Assembly: GCA_020635085.1 (NCBI GenBank)
Contig: JACKAL010000002.1
Coordinates: 186,001 to 250,000, forward strand
DNA: 64,000 nt
Origin: Pseudobdellovibrionaceae bacterium
Lineage (GTDB): Bacteria; Bdellovibrionota; Bdellovibrionia; Bdellovibrionales; JAGQZY01
Direction of reading: 5' to 3'
Position numbers and translations under genes: made by a program. Shown in pieces: positions 8,595 to 16,460 of the stretch (the stretch's first letter is position 1; each line of letters opens with the position of its first letter). The notes under the pieces were generated by a model. It was not told the origin of the DNA. It worked only from the letters and a program-made list of their open reading frames with translations, and ran no database searches.

Positions 8595-9469
8595 AATAGT
8601 GCCTTCTCGAATTTTTTAAGTGCACTTTCGAGATTCTTTTTTTGCTCAAGCTCCAGGGGGGAAAGAGGTAATCGCACTTCATCGGAACGAATGATTCCCA
8701 TAAGATGAAGTGCCGCCTTTACCGGAATGGGGTTGGAGGACATATACAATGCGCGAATCATTTCTTTTATGCCCTCGAAATCGCGCAGTTCCTTGTCGGT
8801 GGTCTCGGAACTAAACCATTTTGCCATAGACGTTGGCATAATATGCGAACACACCGACACGATTCCTTTCCCACCCAATTTCTTTAACGCCAATGCTGTT
8901 TCATCGTCACCACTAGAAACAATAAAATCTTTTTTAGCTGCGAGTAGCACCTGGCGACCAAAATCCAAATCGCCGGTCGCCTCTTTAATGGCTACGATAT
9001 TTTTAACCTCTTGTAACTGGGCAATCGTCGCAAGATTTAAACCTGTGATCGTGCGCCCTGGGACATTATACAGCATGACCGGAAGGCTTACGCTCTCAGC
9101 CACCTTTTTAAAGTGGAGTCCGAGTCCCTTTTGGGGGGGCTTGTTATAATAGGGAACTACGACAAGCAGTCCTTCGGCTCCATTTTTTTCTGCCTGCTGA
9201 GAGAGCTCTATTGTGCTTGCGGTGCTATTGGTTCCTGAACCAAAAATAACATGGGCGGTTTTTCCCACTTTTTCTTTTACAAATTTTAAAATATCAAACG
9301 CCTCTTCACGCAGAAGGGTGGGGCTTTCTGCTGTTGTACCATTGACAACAAACCCATGAATCCCCGCTTTGAGTTGCATATCAATAATTTTTTCCAGAGA
9401 TGCGAAGTCCACCTTGCCTTGTAAAAACGGAGTAACTAAAGCCGTGTAAGCGCCTTCAAATAGTTTCAT
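8591..9469 (-). CDS. dapA: 4-hydroxy-tetrahydrodipicolinate synthase
   Basis: DapA condenses pyruvate with aspartate semialdehyde, the first committed step to diaminopimelate. The TIM-barrel motifs NGTTAESPTL (about residues 43-52), YNVPGRT (134-140, with Tyr134) and the Schiff-base Lys162 in AIKEATGD are all present. I set the start at 9469, giving 292 residues, because AAAGGAG lies 5-6 bases upstream and the sequence then begins MKLFEGAYTALVTPF. The open frame continues 30 codons upstream but only inside dapF. The start overlaps the dapF stop by 4 bases. Confidence 0.95.
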   Translation of the reverse strand: MKLFEGAYTALVTPFLQGKVDFASLEKIIDMQLKAGIHGFVVNGTTAESPTLLREEAFDILKFVKEKVGKTAHVIFGSGTNSTASTIELSQQAEKNGAEGLLVVVPYYNKPPQKGLGLHFKKVAESVSLPVMLYNVPGRTITGLNLATIAQLQEVKNIVAIKEATGDLDFGRQVLLAAKKDFIVSSGDDETALALKKLGGKGIVSVCSHIMPTSMAKWFSSETTDKELRDFEGIKEMIRALYMSSNPIPVKAALHLMGIIRSDEVRLPLSPLELEQKKNLESALKKFEKALL

Positions 9470-10233
9470 ATTTCTCCTTTGTACACGATTTCTGCTGGTC
9501 CTTCGAGGACCGCTCTGTTGTCGTTTAATATCACGCGAAAGCTTCCACCTGGTGTACACAATTGTATGTTTTTTTGATTTAACGAAAGGTGTTGGGCCAC
9601 GAGCGCCGTGGCCAATACGCCCGTGCCACAGGCCAGCGTGAAAGCTTCTACACCACGCTCGAGTGTTACGGTTTCTATTGGATGTTTTTGTAGATTGGCA
9701 AACGTGAGGTTGGCGCCCGGCTCTCCAAAAATAGGCGCATGAATCAATGGCGCCAGCTCAGCCTCTTCTTTTTTTAATGCGTATGGATGGGCAATGGGAA
9801 TGACAAAATGAGGAACGCCACTGTTGATGAGGTAGCCCACTGGATACTTGCCATGAAAGGGGGTTTCTATTTTTTGTGGACTGGTTTTTTCTAAAGACAG
9901 TTCAATTTGAACCTGTGCGCCCACCACGCGACCCTTCACAATGCCGGCCGCTGTTTTTAACTCCATCTCATCGTAACCAAAAATTTTTTCGACAAGCCTC
10001 ACAACACAGCGAGCAGCATTGCCGCACATTTCGGCACGACTGCCATCCGAATTAAAAAAATCCCAACCAAACAACGCCTCGGAGATTTGATAAAGGTTTA
10101 CCACACCATCTGCACCTATCCCTTTGTGGCGATCGCACAGCTGGGACACGTTTTGGGGTGTTAATTCCGTAAAATCGACAAACACGACAAAATCATTCCC
10201 CGCACCTTGGGTTTTGTAAAACGTTGTGCTCAT
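9466..10233 (-). CDS. dapF: Diaminopimelate epimerase
   Basis: DapF interconverts LL- and meso-diaminopimelate by a two-cysteine, cofactor-free mechanism. The catalytic cysteines are visible: Cys70 in SRAEMCGNAARC and Cys202 in LACGTGVLA. The substrate loop AGNDFVV is at about residues 11-17. Length (255) is normal to slightly short. Its start overlaps the stop of the small lipoprotein gene upstream by 4 bases, and its stop overlaps the dapA start in the same way, so expression is tightly coupled. lysA, often found beside dapF in other bacteria, is not in the window. Confidence 0.95.
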   Translation of the reverse strand: MSTTFYKTQGAGNDFVVFVDFTELTPQNVSQLCDRHKGIGADGVVNLYQISEALFGWDFFNSDGSRAEMCGNAARCVVRLVEKIFGYDEMELKTAAGIVKGRVVGAQVQIELSLEKTSPQKIETPFHGKYPVGYLINSGVPHFVIPIAHPYALKKEEAELAPLIHAPIFGEPGANLTFANLQKHPIETVTLERGVEAFTLACGTGVLATALVAQHLSLNQKNIQLCTPGGSFRVILNDNRAVLEGPAEIVYKGEI

Positions 10234-10409
10234 TTTTTCTCTTTTTTGTTTTTTTGCTTTTCGTCTTCTTGGCTCGCGCTTTCTTTAAGCGTTTGCTCTT
10301 TCTGCAATTGGGCCTCATTGGGGACAAGCGGCGGCTCTGGTGGGCCCTTAACTCCGCACGCCCCCATTGTGCCAAATAATACAAACATTAGAAACCTCTT
10401 AATAAACAC
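10230..10409 (-). CDS. Short LptM/YifL-like lipoprotein upstream of dapF
   Basis: This 59-codon gene is too short for usual ORF cut-offs. Starting from a GTG at 10409, the product has a compact signal peptide (MFIKRFLMFVLFGTMGA), a lipobox Cys at residue 18, and directly after it CGVKGPPEPPLVP. That CG-x-KGPP-x-PP pattern is the hallmark of the LptM (YifL) family, whose E. coli member helps assemble the LptD LPS transporter. The tail is rich in Lys and Glu. E. coli yifL also lies just before dapF, so context agrees. An AGAAGG sits a few bases upstream of the GTG, and an in-frame ATG at 10388 would remove most of the signal peptide. The stop overlaps the dapF start by 4 bases. Confidence 0.82.
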   Translation of the reverse strand: MFIKRFLMFVLFGTMGACGVKGPPEPPLVPNEAQLQKEQTLKESASQEDEKQKNKKEKK

Positions 10410-10436
10410 CAGCCTTCTCCCTTGAGTTGAAAAGCT

Positions 10437-11288
10437 TTATTCGGTCAGCGAGGCGCTCTCCATTAAAAGCGTTTCTATTTCTTTTTGTTTGCGACACACG
10501 CCGGGAATGACACTATACGCCCTTTTTTGCTTGTCAGATAAACCGCGACACTTCGCTAAATAATTTTTAAGATATTCTTTATTTGAAGTCATCTCCCAAA
10601 GATAAAATTGGGCATCGGGTAAGTGGATTTTTTCAAGCTGTTCAATATCTTTTTTCTTGTTAGCAATTGGCTTCTTGTGACGCAGCAAAAGATATCTACA
10701 AAAGTCTTTTTCCTCATTATTCAATTCTTCGGATAGACAACTCGCCCCATCAAACCCTTGTTCTGGTGCTATATAGGCGCGATAGAGCGTGTAGACTTTA
10801 AAGTACGGGTACTTTGATGTCAGGTTGGCAAGTGCTGTCATCGCCTCGTCTTTTTTTTCGTGATCAATAAGATACGTGACGTATGTTTGATTAATTAGCC
10901 GATTATGGGGTTCTTTGCGCAGGGCTTTTTGAAAAGCCTCTTCTGCTCCGGCCTCTTGTTTCGTAACCAAATCGAGCGCTCCCTCAAAACTAGTCACTGT
11001 GTCTTCGTAAAGGAAAATATGAAACCATTGCGTCACTCGCTTTATATCAGCGCCCCGTTGTAGTTGTTTGGGATACATCTTCTGCAATAGAGCTACGGCC
11101 ACATCCATATCTTTTTTGCTAATTGCTTCTCGCACAGAATTAAGTGTACTCGGTGGCTGCTGTTTGTGGTTTTGTGAATTCTCGCTCGCACTCGTTGCGC
11201 GAGCCTTCACTGTATCTGTCGCCTGCACCACTGGCGACAGCATAAAAATAAATAACCCGAAACAACAGGGCCACACACACGGTTTCAT
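10437..11288 (-). CDS. Secreted helical, TPR-like protein of unknown function
   Basis: The 283-residue product has an N-terminal signal peptide (hydrophobic about residues 8-22, cleavage plausible after VQA) and a low-complexity polar linker. A mostly helical body follows with repeat-like segments such as AEEAFQKALRKEPHNRLINQTYV, which resembles a tetratricopeptide repeat. Four cysteines in the C-terminal half could form disulfides in the periplasm. No specific family is recognised. It begins 3 bases after the ftsK stop, so it is probably cotranscribed with ftsK. Confidence 0.75.
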   Translation of the reverse strand: MKPCVWPCCFGLFIFMLSPVVQATDTVKARATSASENSQNHKQQPPSTLNSVREAISKKDMDVAVALLQKMYPKQLQRGADIKRVTQWFHIFLYEDTVTSFEGALDLVTKQEAGAEEAFQKALRKEPHNRLINQTYVTYLIDHEKKDEAMTALANLTSKYPYFKVYTLYRAYIAPEQGFDGASCLSEELNNEEKDFCRYLLLRHKKPIANKKKDIEQLEKIHLPDAQFYLWEMTSNKEYLKNYLAKCRGLSDKQKRAYSVIPGVCRKQKEIETLLMESASLTE

Positions 11289-11291
11289 CGT

Positions 11292-13568
11292 TTATGGGCT
11301 TTCATCATTATAGGCGCGCACTAAGACATCGCGGGGTTTGCTGCCATTCGCTGGGCCCACAACACCCTCACGCTCAAAGATCTCTATCAGTCGCGCCGCG
11401 CGCGGATAGCCCAAGCGAAACTTTCGTTGAATAAGAGAAGCACTCACTGTTTTTAATCCCGATGCCCAGGCCAAAATCTCATCATATTTTTCGTCATACT
11501 CGGCATCGCCCATTTCTCCGTCCCACTCGCCGCCAGTATCACCGCTAACAGATTTGTTAATCGCACTCATCGCCACTTCATCATATTCCGGCTGACCCTG
11601 GTCAGCCCAGTAGCTCATAATGCTTGCAATTTCCTCTTCGGTTACCCACGGACCGTGGTGTCGCTCGGGCTTTGCCACGCCCGGCGCTTGAAACAACATA
11701 TCGCCACGGGCGAGAAGTCGCTCGGCACCAGAATCATCGAGAATGATTCGTGAGTCCATCTTGCTCGCCACCTTAAAGCTGATACGCCCAGGAATATTTG
11801 TCTTAATAAGTCCCGTCACCACATCTTTACGTGGGCTTTGCATCGCGAGCACGAGATGTATACCGCTTGCGCGCGCCATCTGTGCCAAACGAACAACGGC
11901 GTGCTCTGCATTCGCCTTATCTACTGCCATCAAATCACCAAACTCTTCGACAACAATCACAATATAGGGCTGCGGTGTAAAATAATACATTTGTGATTGG
12001 TGTTCGGTGTTCTGATTGATCGTTTCGTGCTCTTCGATTTGTTCTTTGTTCAGGCCCGCAACCGTTTCGTTAAAAGCCTCTATACCGCGCGCGCCAAATC
12101 GCGACATGGATCGATATCGTTTTTCCATTTCGCGCACGGCCCAATTTAAAGCACCCACCGCTTTTTTCGGCTCAGTTACCATCGGCAAAAGTAAGTGAGG
12201 GATATTATTAAATGCCGCAAGATCTACTTGCTTCGGATCAATCAAAATCAATCTTAGGGACTGCGGTGAATGTCGAAACAGTAAGCCCGTCAACATACAA
12301 ACAATAAAAACAGACTTCCCTGAGCCCGTGGTGCCCGCAACGAGTAAGTGCGGCATTTTACGCAGATCCACTACCTTGGGCTCTCCATCTGCTTGACGAC
12401 CAAGGGCTATCGGCAGCTTCATTTCATCTGACCAAAAATCATCGAGAGCCAAAACGTCTTTTAAATAAACTGTTTCACGATGGGTATTGGCTGTTTCAAT
12501 GCCGACAACATCGCGCCCAGGAATGGGCGCAATAATACGAATAGACTCACTACTGAGCGCCAGAGAAAGGTCATCGGCAAGCTCCGTTATCTTACTAATC
12601 TTAACGTCCGCATTGGGCTTAAACTCAAACAATGTTACGGCTGGCCCAGGGCGCGCCCCCTTGACCTCTCCCTTTACACTAAATTGCCCCAGCTTATCGA
12701 CAAGCAGTGTCGACTTCTGGCGAATTTCCTTTTCATCCACTTTATAGCGACTTTCTGGTGGGTCTTCTAACATGCCAATCTCTGGGAGTTTCCAGTTGGC
12801 AATTTTACGCTGCACTTTCTTGCGCAAATCCACTTTGCGGCGACGAACCGGGCCGCTCTCTGACTCTGGAGCCAGCTGTGCCATTGACTCTTGGTCTTCC
12901 ACCACCTCAATTTGTTCTATTTGTGGTTTAAAGGTCAGGTTTTGTGCCTTCTGTGGAAAACTCTGTGGACGCTGTTTGCGCGCGAATAATGCTTTAGCTT
13001 GCGCTGCAATTCCTAAAAAAAATGTTTTCAGAAAGGAAAAATCAAACCGCACATCAAAAGTGCGACTCAGCGCTTTCGGCCCCACGGCCACTGCAGCTAG
13101 AGCTAAAAACGTCGCCCACAGAATAAGGCCAACGCCGGTGCCATTAAATAACCGCTTAAGCTGTTCAAAGAAGAAGCGTCCCAAAACCCCACCCAAGTGG
13201 ATATTTTTATCATAAAGAGCGATTGCGGAAAAATGGAGGGCCATCAAACTGGCAACGTTGAGCATCATGAGCATGCCAATGGCTGCAGCCTCCACAGTTA
13301 CCACCATTTTTTCTTTCTTAACGGACTGCGCCGCAAGCACCGCAAACAAGGCAACGAAGCCCCAGGCCGTAATGCCAAGAAGTTGTAATAATGCGTCTGA
13401 TAGAAAGCTTCCAAACAAACCGCAGTAATTCAAAGCGAACTGCCTCTGGCCAATGGAATTAAACGATGGATCTGCCGGGTTATAACTCCAGAGAGCAAGA
13501 GCTAAAAAAAGCGCGCAAAAAATATAAACAATCGCGAACAGGTACGGTTTCACTTGAGATATACGCAT
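11292..13568 (-). CDS. ftsK: DNA translocase FtsK/SpoIIIE family
   Basis: FtsK pumps chromosomal DNA through the division septum and activates dimer resolution at dif. The 758-residue product has about four N-terminal membrane segments (residues 10-165), a short linker, the RecA-like motor, and a C-terminal winged-helix gamma domain (SASLIQRKFRLGYPRAARLI) that reads KOPS-like sequences. Walker A, GTTGSGKSV, is at about residues 409-416. The Walker B region reads VVVEEFGDLM, where the family usually has D-E, and the following LATQRP motif reads LAMQSP. The linker is much shorter than in E. coli. The start at 13568 follows a divergent promoter region shared with the Fis-like gene. Confidence 0.95.
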   Translation of the reverse strand: MRISQVKPYLFAIVYIFCALFLALALWSYNPADPSFNSIGQRQFALNYCGLFGSFLSDALLQLLGITAWGFVALFAVLAAQSVKKEKMVVTVEAAAIGMLMMLNVASLMALHFSAIALYDKNIHLGGVLGRFFFEQLKRLFNGTGVGLILWATFLALAAVAVGPKALSRTFDVRFDFSFLKTFFLGIAAQAKALFARKQRPQSFPQKAQNLTFKPQIEQIEVVEDQESMAQLAPESESGPVRRRKVDLRKKVQRKIANWKLPEIGMLEDPPESRYKVDEKEIRQKSTLLVDKLGQFSVKGEVKGARPGPAVTLFEFKPNADVKISKITELADDLSLALSSESIRIIAPIPGRDVVGIETANTHRETVYLKDVLALDDFWSDEMKLPIALGRQADGEPKVVDLRKMPHLLVAGTTGSGKSVFIVCMLTGLLFRHSPQSLRLILIDPKQVDLAAFNNIPHLLLPMVTEPKKAVGALNWAVREMEKRYRSMSRFGARGIEAFNETVAGLNKEQIEEHETINQNTEHQSQMYYFTPQPYIVIVVEEFGDLMAVDKANAEHAVVRLAQMARASGIHLVLAMQSPRKDVVTGLIKTNIPGRISFKVASKMDSRIILDDSGAERLLARGDMLFQAPGVAKPERHHGPWVTEEEIASIMSYWADQGQPEYDEVAMSAINKSVSGDTGGEWDGEMGDAEYDEKYDEILAWASGLKTVSASLIQRKFRLGYPRAARLIEIFEREGVVGPANGSKPRDVLVRAYNDESP

Positions 13569-13866
13569 CCCTTTATCTTAAAAGAATGTGTGAGTCTGGT
13601 AAAAGACTACACTTGGGTTCTCGACTTAGAACCTGTTTATTCGGCGCGAACGCGAGCTGAGCGCCCTAAAAACGACCAACAACAAAAGGTTCCGGTTTAA
13701 AGTCAACAACAAAAGTTGAGATGCATGTTGCCTAAAATGAAAACTCGATCGATTTAAATTTACGCAGCGAAAAAAAATTTTTTTTTATTGAATTTTAGGC
13801 ACAACAAACCTTAAAAGTTGTTTTGCAAAAACAATAAACAACTAATTTCAAATTTGGGGTGCTAGC
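13569..13866. promoter_or_regulatory. Divergent AT-rich control region between ftsK and the Fis-like gene
   Basis: This 298-base region must hold promoters for both neighbours. It contains a short hairpin at 13616-13633 (6-bp arms GGTTCT/AGAACC), repeated CAACAAAA words between 13677 and 13720, and an uninterrupted A8T9 tract at 13770-13786. A perfect 10-bp inverted repeat (TGCCTAAAAT at 13729-13738, ATTTTAGGCA at 13792-13801) brackets the A-tract. A-tracts of this kind are intrinsically curved. The arrangement would suit autoregulation by a DNA-bending regulator, which is inference. Confidence 0.5.
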
Positions 13867-14163
13867 ATGGAAGTAAATCAGTCAGAGAATCTTTTCGTTG
13901 CGAATTTACAATCAGTAAGCTTGGAAAGCTTAGTTAAAAGCAAGCTTGAGGTGCTTTTTCGTCAACAAAAAGAGGCTGATGTGGAGCTCAATGACCTTCA
14001 TAAATTGATTCTCGAGCAAGTAGAGAAGCCTCTTATAGAGTTAGCTCTACGTCAAAATCGCGGCAACCAAGTAAAAACAGCAAAACTACTTGGTATTAAC
14101 CGCAACACTTTAAAAAAGAAAATCGACTCTTACAGAATCGACATTAAAGGCTTGTTAAGCTAG
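13867..14163 (+). CDS. Fis-like nucleoid-associated/regulatory DNA-binding protein
   Basis: This 98-residue protein ends in the Fis helix-turn-helix: RGNQVKTAKLLGINRNTLKKKI at about residues 64-85. The preceding helices (DLHKLILEQVEKPLIELAL) match the dimerisation core of E. coli Fis, which is also 98 residues long. Similar HTH tails end NtrC-type activators, but here the domain stands alone, so it is a Fis-type protein and not a fragment. The N-terminal 35 residues are not conserved. Fis bends DNA and influences origin firing and growth-linked transcription in gammaproteobacteria. Its place beside dnaB is consistent with such a role but does not prove it. Confidence 0.82.
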   Translation: MEVNQSENLFVANLQSVSLESLVKSKLEVLFRQQKEADVELNDLHKLILEQVEKPLIELALRQNRGNQVKTAKLLGINRNTLKKKIDSYRIDIKGLLS

Positions 14164-14219
14164 TACAGCGGCGAGTTCATCCCGTACGACTCCTCTTGAT
14201 TAAGACTCGCACATTTGCC

Positions 14220-14242
14220 CTCCAGACAACCGTTGTCTGGAG
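14220..14242 (+). terminator. Candidate terminator after the Fis-like gene
   Basis: This is a perfect 11-bp inverted repeat (CTCCAGACAAC / GTTGTCTGGAG) with a single-base centre, lying 57 bases after the stop codon. Only three T residues follow, so termination efficiency is uncertain. As a near-perfect palindrome it could also be a protein-binding site. Confidence 0.5.
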
Positions 14243-14248
14243 TTTACA

Positions 14249-14275
14249 ACTCGTGTTACTCGTCGTGACACGAGT
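14249..14275. promoter_or_regulatory. Perfect 8-bp inverted repeat overlapping the dnaB -35 (operator candidate)
   Basis: ACTCGTGT at 14249-14256 and ACACGAGT at 14268-14275 form perfect arms around an 11-base centre. The right arm covers the last bases of the predicted -35 hexamer of the dnaB promoter, the usual position for a repressor operator. No regulator is identified; the Fis-like protein next door is one candidate, although Fis sites are normally more degenerate. Confidence 0.45.
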
Positions 14276-14293
14276 CAATAAAAAGCCTATACT
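14265..14293 (+). promoter_or_regulatory. Sigma-70-type promoter for dnaB
   Basis: GTGACA at 14265-14270 and TATACT at 14288-14293 are separated by 17 bases. This is one mismatch from consensus in each hexamer at ideal spacing. It lies about 95 bases upstream of the dnaB start. Confidence 0.6.
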
Positions 14294-14390
14294 ACAAGCG
14301 ACATATTGATTCTACGTGGTGTATTTTTTAAATCACACACTATAAATTAAATAATCGTTTTAGGTTTTTTTTCGCTTTTGGGGATAGCAG

Positions 14391-15854
14391 ATGACATATA
14401 GGGTGCCACCACACAATCTAGAGGCCGAAGTATCGATCATAGGTGGTCTGATGGTCGACTCCGAATCCTTTGATGTGGTTTCCGATACGCTCTCTCCAGA
14501 GGATTTCTACAAAGCCTCTCATCAAAAAATTTATCAAGCGGCCACGGACCTCCACAAGCGCGGCCAACCCGTGGATATTATTACCATCTCGAATTATCTT
14601 TCCACGAAAAAGGAGCTCGATGCGATTGGGGGGCCCAGCGCTCTGGCTGAGATCCTAAATCAAGTTCCTGCGGCAATTAACTTACGTGGTTATGCTGATA
14701 TCGTAAAAGAAAAGTCCCTTCTCCGTCGGCTCATTACAACCAACCTAGAAATTGTAAACTCCGCCTATGATGGCCAGTATGACTCCCTGGAAACTTTCGT
14801 TGACGAAGTAGAAACAAAAATTTTTAAGGTGACGGAACAAAAAGAAACCAATAGCAACATTACCGGCGCCGCAGATCTGGTGAAAATGAGTATCGATAAG
14901 CTCACCGAGCTCTCTACCCGAAACCAAGACATTACGGGCATCGCATCAGGTTTTTCGTCTTTAGATAAAATGACTGCGGGCTTTCAGCCTGGCGACTTGG
15001 TGATTATTGCTGCTCGTCCATCTATGGGAAAAACGGCATTTAGTTTAAATTTGGCCATGCACGCCGCTTTACGCATGAAGAAAAGCGTTGCTTATTTCTC
15101 TGTGGAGATGGCCAAAGAACAGTTAATGATGCGTCTCCTCGCATCCGAAGCACGCGTAAATATGTCTGATGTGCGTATTGGTCGTATTAAAGATAGTGAT
15201 TGGCCACGCCTTATTGATAAAGCCTCTAAGATGGCAGAAACAAATCTTTTTATTGATGATACGAGCTCCATCTCGCCATTTGAAATTCGCTCTAAAGCTC
15301 GTCGCATTAAAGCGCAGCATGGATTAGATCTTATTTTGATCGATTACTTGCAGATCATGGGCCTTAATACACGCGTGGAGCGCCGTGAACGAATGATTGC
15401 AGAGATCTCGAAGAGTCTTAAGGGTATTGCCAAAGAGCTGCGTGTGCCCGTTATTGCTCTTTCTCAGCTGAATCGCGGCGTTGAGGGTCGCTCCGGGGAA
15501 ATGCGCAAGCCTGTGCTTTCCGATCTTCGTGAGTCTGGAGCCATTGAGCAAGATGCCGATTTAATCATGATGCTTTATCGTGAAGAGTACTATGAGCCCG
15601 ATAATGCCGAAGCGCGCGGTCAAGCCGACTTATTGGTGCGTAAACACAGAAATGGTCCGGTTGGAGAAATTAAATTACGTTGGCAATCGCAGTACGGTTA
15701 TTTCTCTGAGCTTGATGCCTCGCCAGAAACGGTTGTGGTTCCCCAGGGGGCCTCTCTCGGAACGATCGATGATTTTAATAAAGGTGGTCGCCATTCTAAT
15801 GCGCCCATTCGCAATTTCGCCAATAATAAAAATGATCTTCCAGAACTAGAATAG
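14391..15854 (+). CDS. dnaB: Replicative DNA helicase
   Basis: DnaB is the hexameric 5'-3' helicase that unwinds DNA at the fork. The N-terminal domain begins VPPHNLEAEVSIIGG; the RecA-type motor has Walker A ARPSMGKTAF at about residues 207-216, SVEMAKEQLMMR, and LILIDYLQIM at about 315-324. The late motifs LSQLNRGVEGR and SDLRESGAIEQDAD are intact. Length (487) is normal and no intein is present. A GGGGA lies 8-12 bases before the ATG. It is often near rplI in bacteria; here it is convergent with the rplI group rather than cotranscribed. Confidence 0.96.
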   Translation: MTYRVPPHNLEAEVSIIGGLMVDSESFDVVSDTLSPEDFYKASHQKIYQAATDLHKRGQPVDIITISNYLSTKKELDAIGGPSALAEILNQVPAAINLRGYADIVKEKSLLRRLITTNLEIVNSAYDGQYDSLETFVDEVETKIFKVTEQKETNSNITGAADLVKMSIDKLTELSTRNQDITGIASGFSSLDKMTAGFQPGDLVIIAARPSMGKTAFSLNLAMHAALRMKKSVAYFSVEMAKEQLMMRLLASEARVNMSDVRIGRIKDSDWPRLIDKASKMAETNLFIDDTSSISPFEIRSKARRIKAQHGLDLILIDYLQIMGLNTRVERRERMIAEISKSLKGIAKELRVPVIALSQLNRGVEGRSGEMRKPVLSDLRESGAIEQDADLIMMLYREEYYEPDNAEARGQADLLVRKHRNGPVGEIKLRWQSQYGYFSELDASPETVVVPQGASLGTIDDFNKGGRHSNAPIRNFANNKNDLPELE

Positions 15855-15914
15855 GGCAAGCACCGACCAACACAGGGTCTTACTACTCCGGCCCTTATTT
15901 TTTGAAGGGGGAAC

Positions 15915-15960
15915 GTGCGCACTTATGCTGGGCATGTCCCAGCTCTTGTGGGGCGCGCAC
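15915..15960. terminator. Nested hairpin between convergent dnaB and rplI
   Basis: An inner perfect hairpin GCTGGG-CATGT-CCCAGC (15927-15943) is enclosed by the outer complementary ends GTGCGC (15915-15920) and GCGCAC (15955-15960). It lies between two convergent genes and could terminate either transcript. There is no strong T tract on either side, so this is tentative. The rest of 15855-15994 shows nothing further. Confidence 0.35.
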
Positions 15961-15994
15961 CTCATTGGACGTGCACCCCAAAAACTTTGATGTT

Positions 15995-16447
15995 TTATTT
16001 TTTCTCTTCGGCGCGCTCTACAGAAACCGCAATCTCTGTTTTTAAACCATCACCAAAATTGATTTTGGCTTTATACTGGCCAAGAACTTTGATGGCATCC
16101 ACGGTAATATCTTTCTTCTCCACAGAAAAGCCCTGTTTTGCTAGCGCATCAGAAATATCTTTCGCGGTTACAGAACCAAAGAGCTTATCGTTTTCGCCCG
16201 CCGGCATTTGAAAAGATACCGTAATCGCTTTTAACTTTTCGATAATTTGAGTTAAATCCGCCACTGCTTTTTTCTTTTTAGATGTTGCAACACGCGTCCA
16301 GTGTTCAAACTCTTTTACGCGGCCTTCTGTTGCTTCAGCAGCCAATTGTCTTGGAAATAAAAAATTACGAGCATAGCCATCAGCCACATTCACCATATCG
16401 CCGGAGCGACCTAAATCACGAACATCTTTTTTGAGAATAACTTTCAT
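15995..16447 (-). CDS. rplI: 50S ribosomal protein L9
   Basis: L9 binds 23S rRNA near the L1 stalk. The 150-residue sequence starts with MKVILKKDVRDLGRSGDMV and has VADGYARNFLFP at about residues 21-32, the conserved N-terminal RNA-binding domain. The long connecting helix and C-terminal domain follow. The ATG is preceded by GAGGAG 7-12 bases upstream. It is the last gene of the rpsF-DUF2232-rplI group. Confidence 0.96.
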   Translation of the reverse strand: MKVILKKDVRDLGRSGDMVNVADGYARNFLFPRQLAAEATEGRVKEFEHWTRVATSKKKKAVADLTQIIEKLKAITVSFQMPAGENDKLFGSVTAKDISDALAKQGFSVEKKDITVDAIKVLGQYKAKINFGDGLKTEIAVSVERAEEKK

Positions 16448-16460
16448 CTGAATCTCCTCA

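Noticed and set aside
10193..10384. A 63-residue Lys/Arg-rich reading frame on the minus strand
   Set aside because: It is an out-of-frame shadow of the LptM-like lipoprotein gene at 10230-10409; the real frame has a signal peptide and lipobox and couples to dapF.
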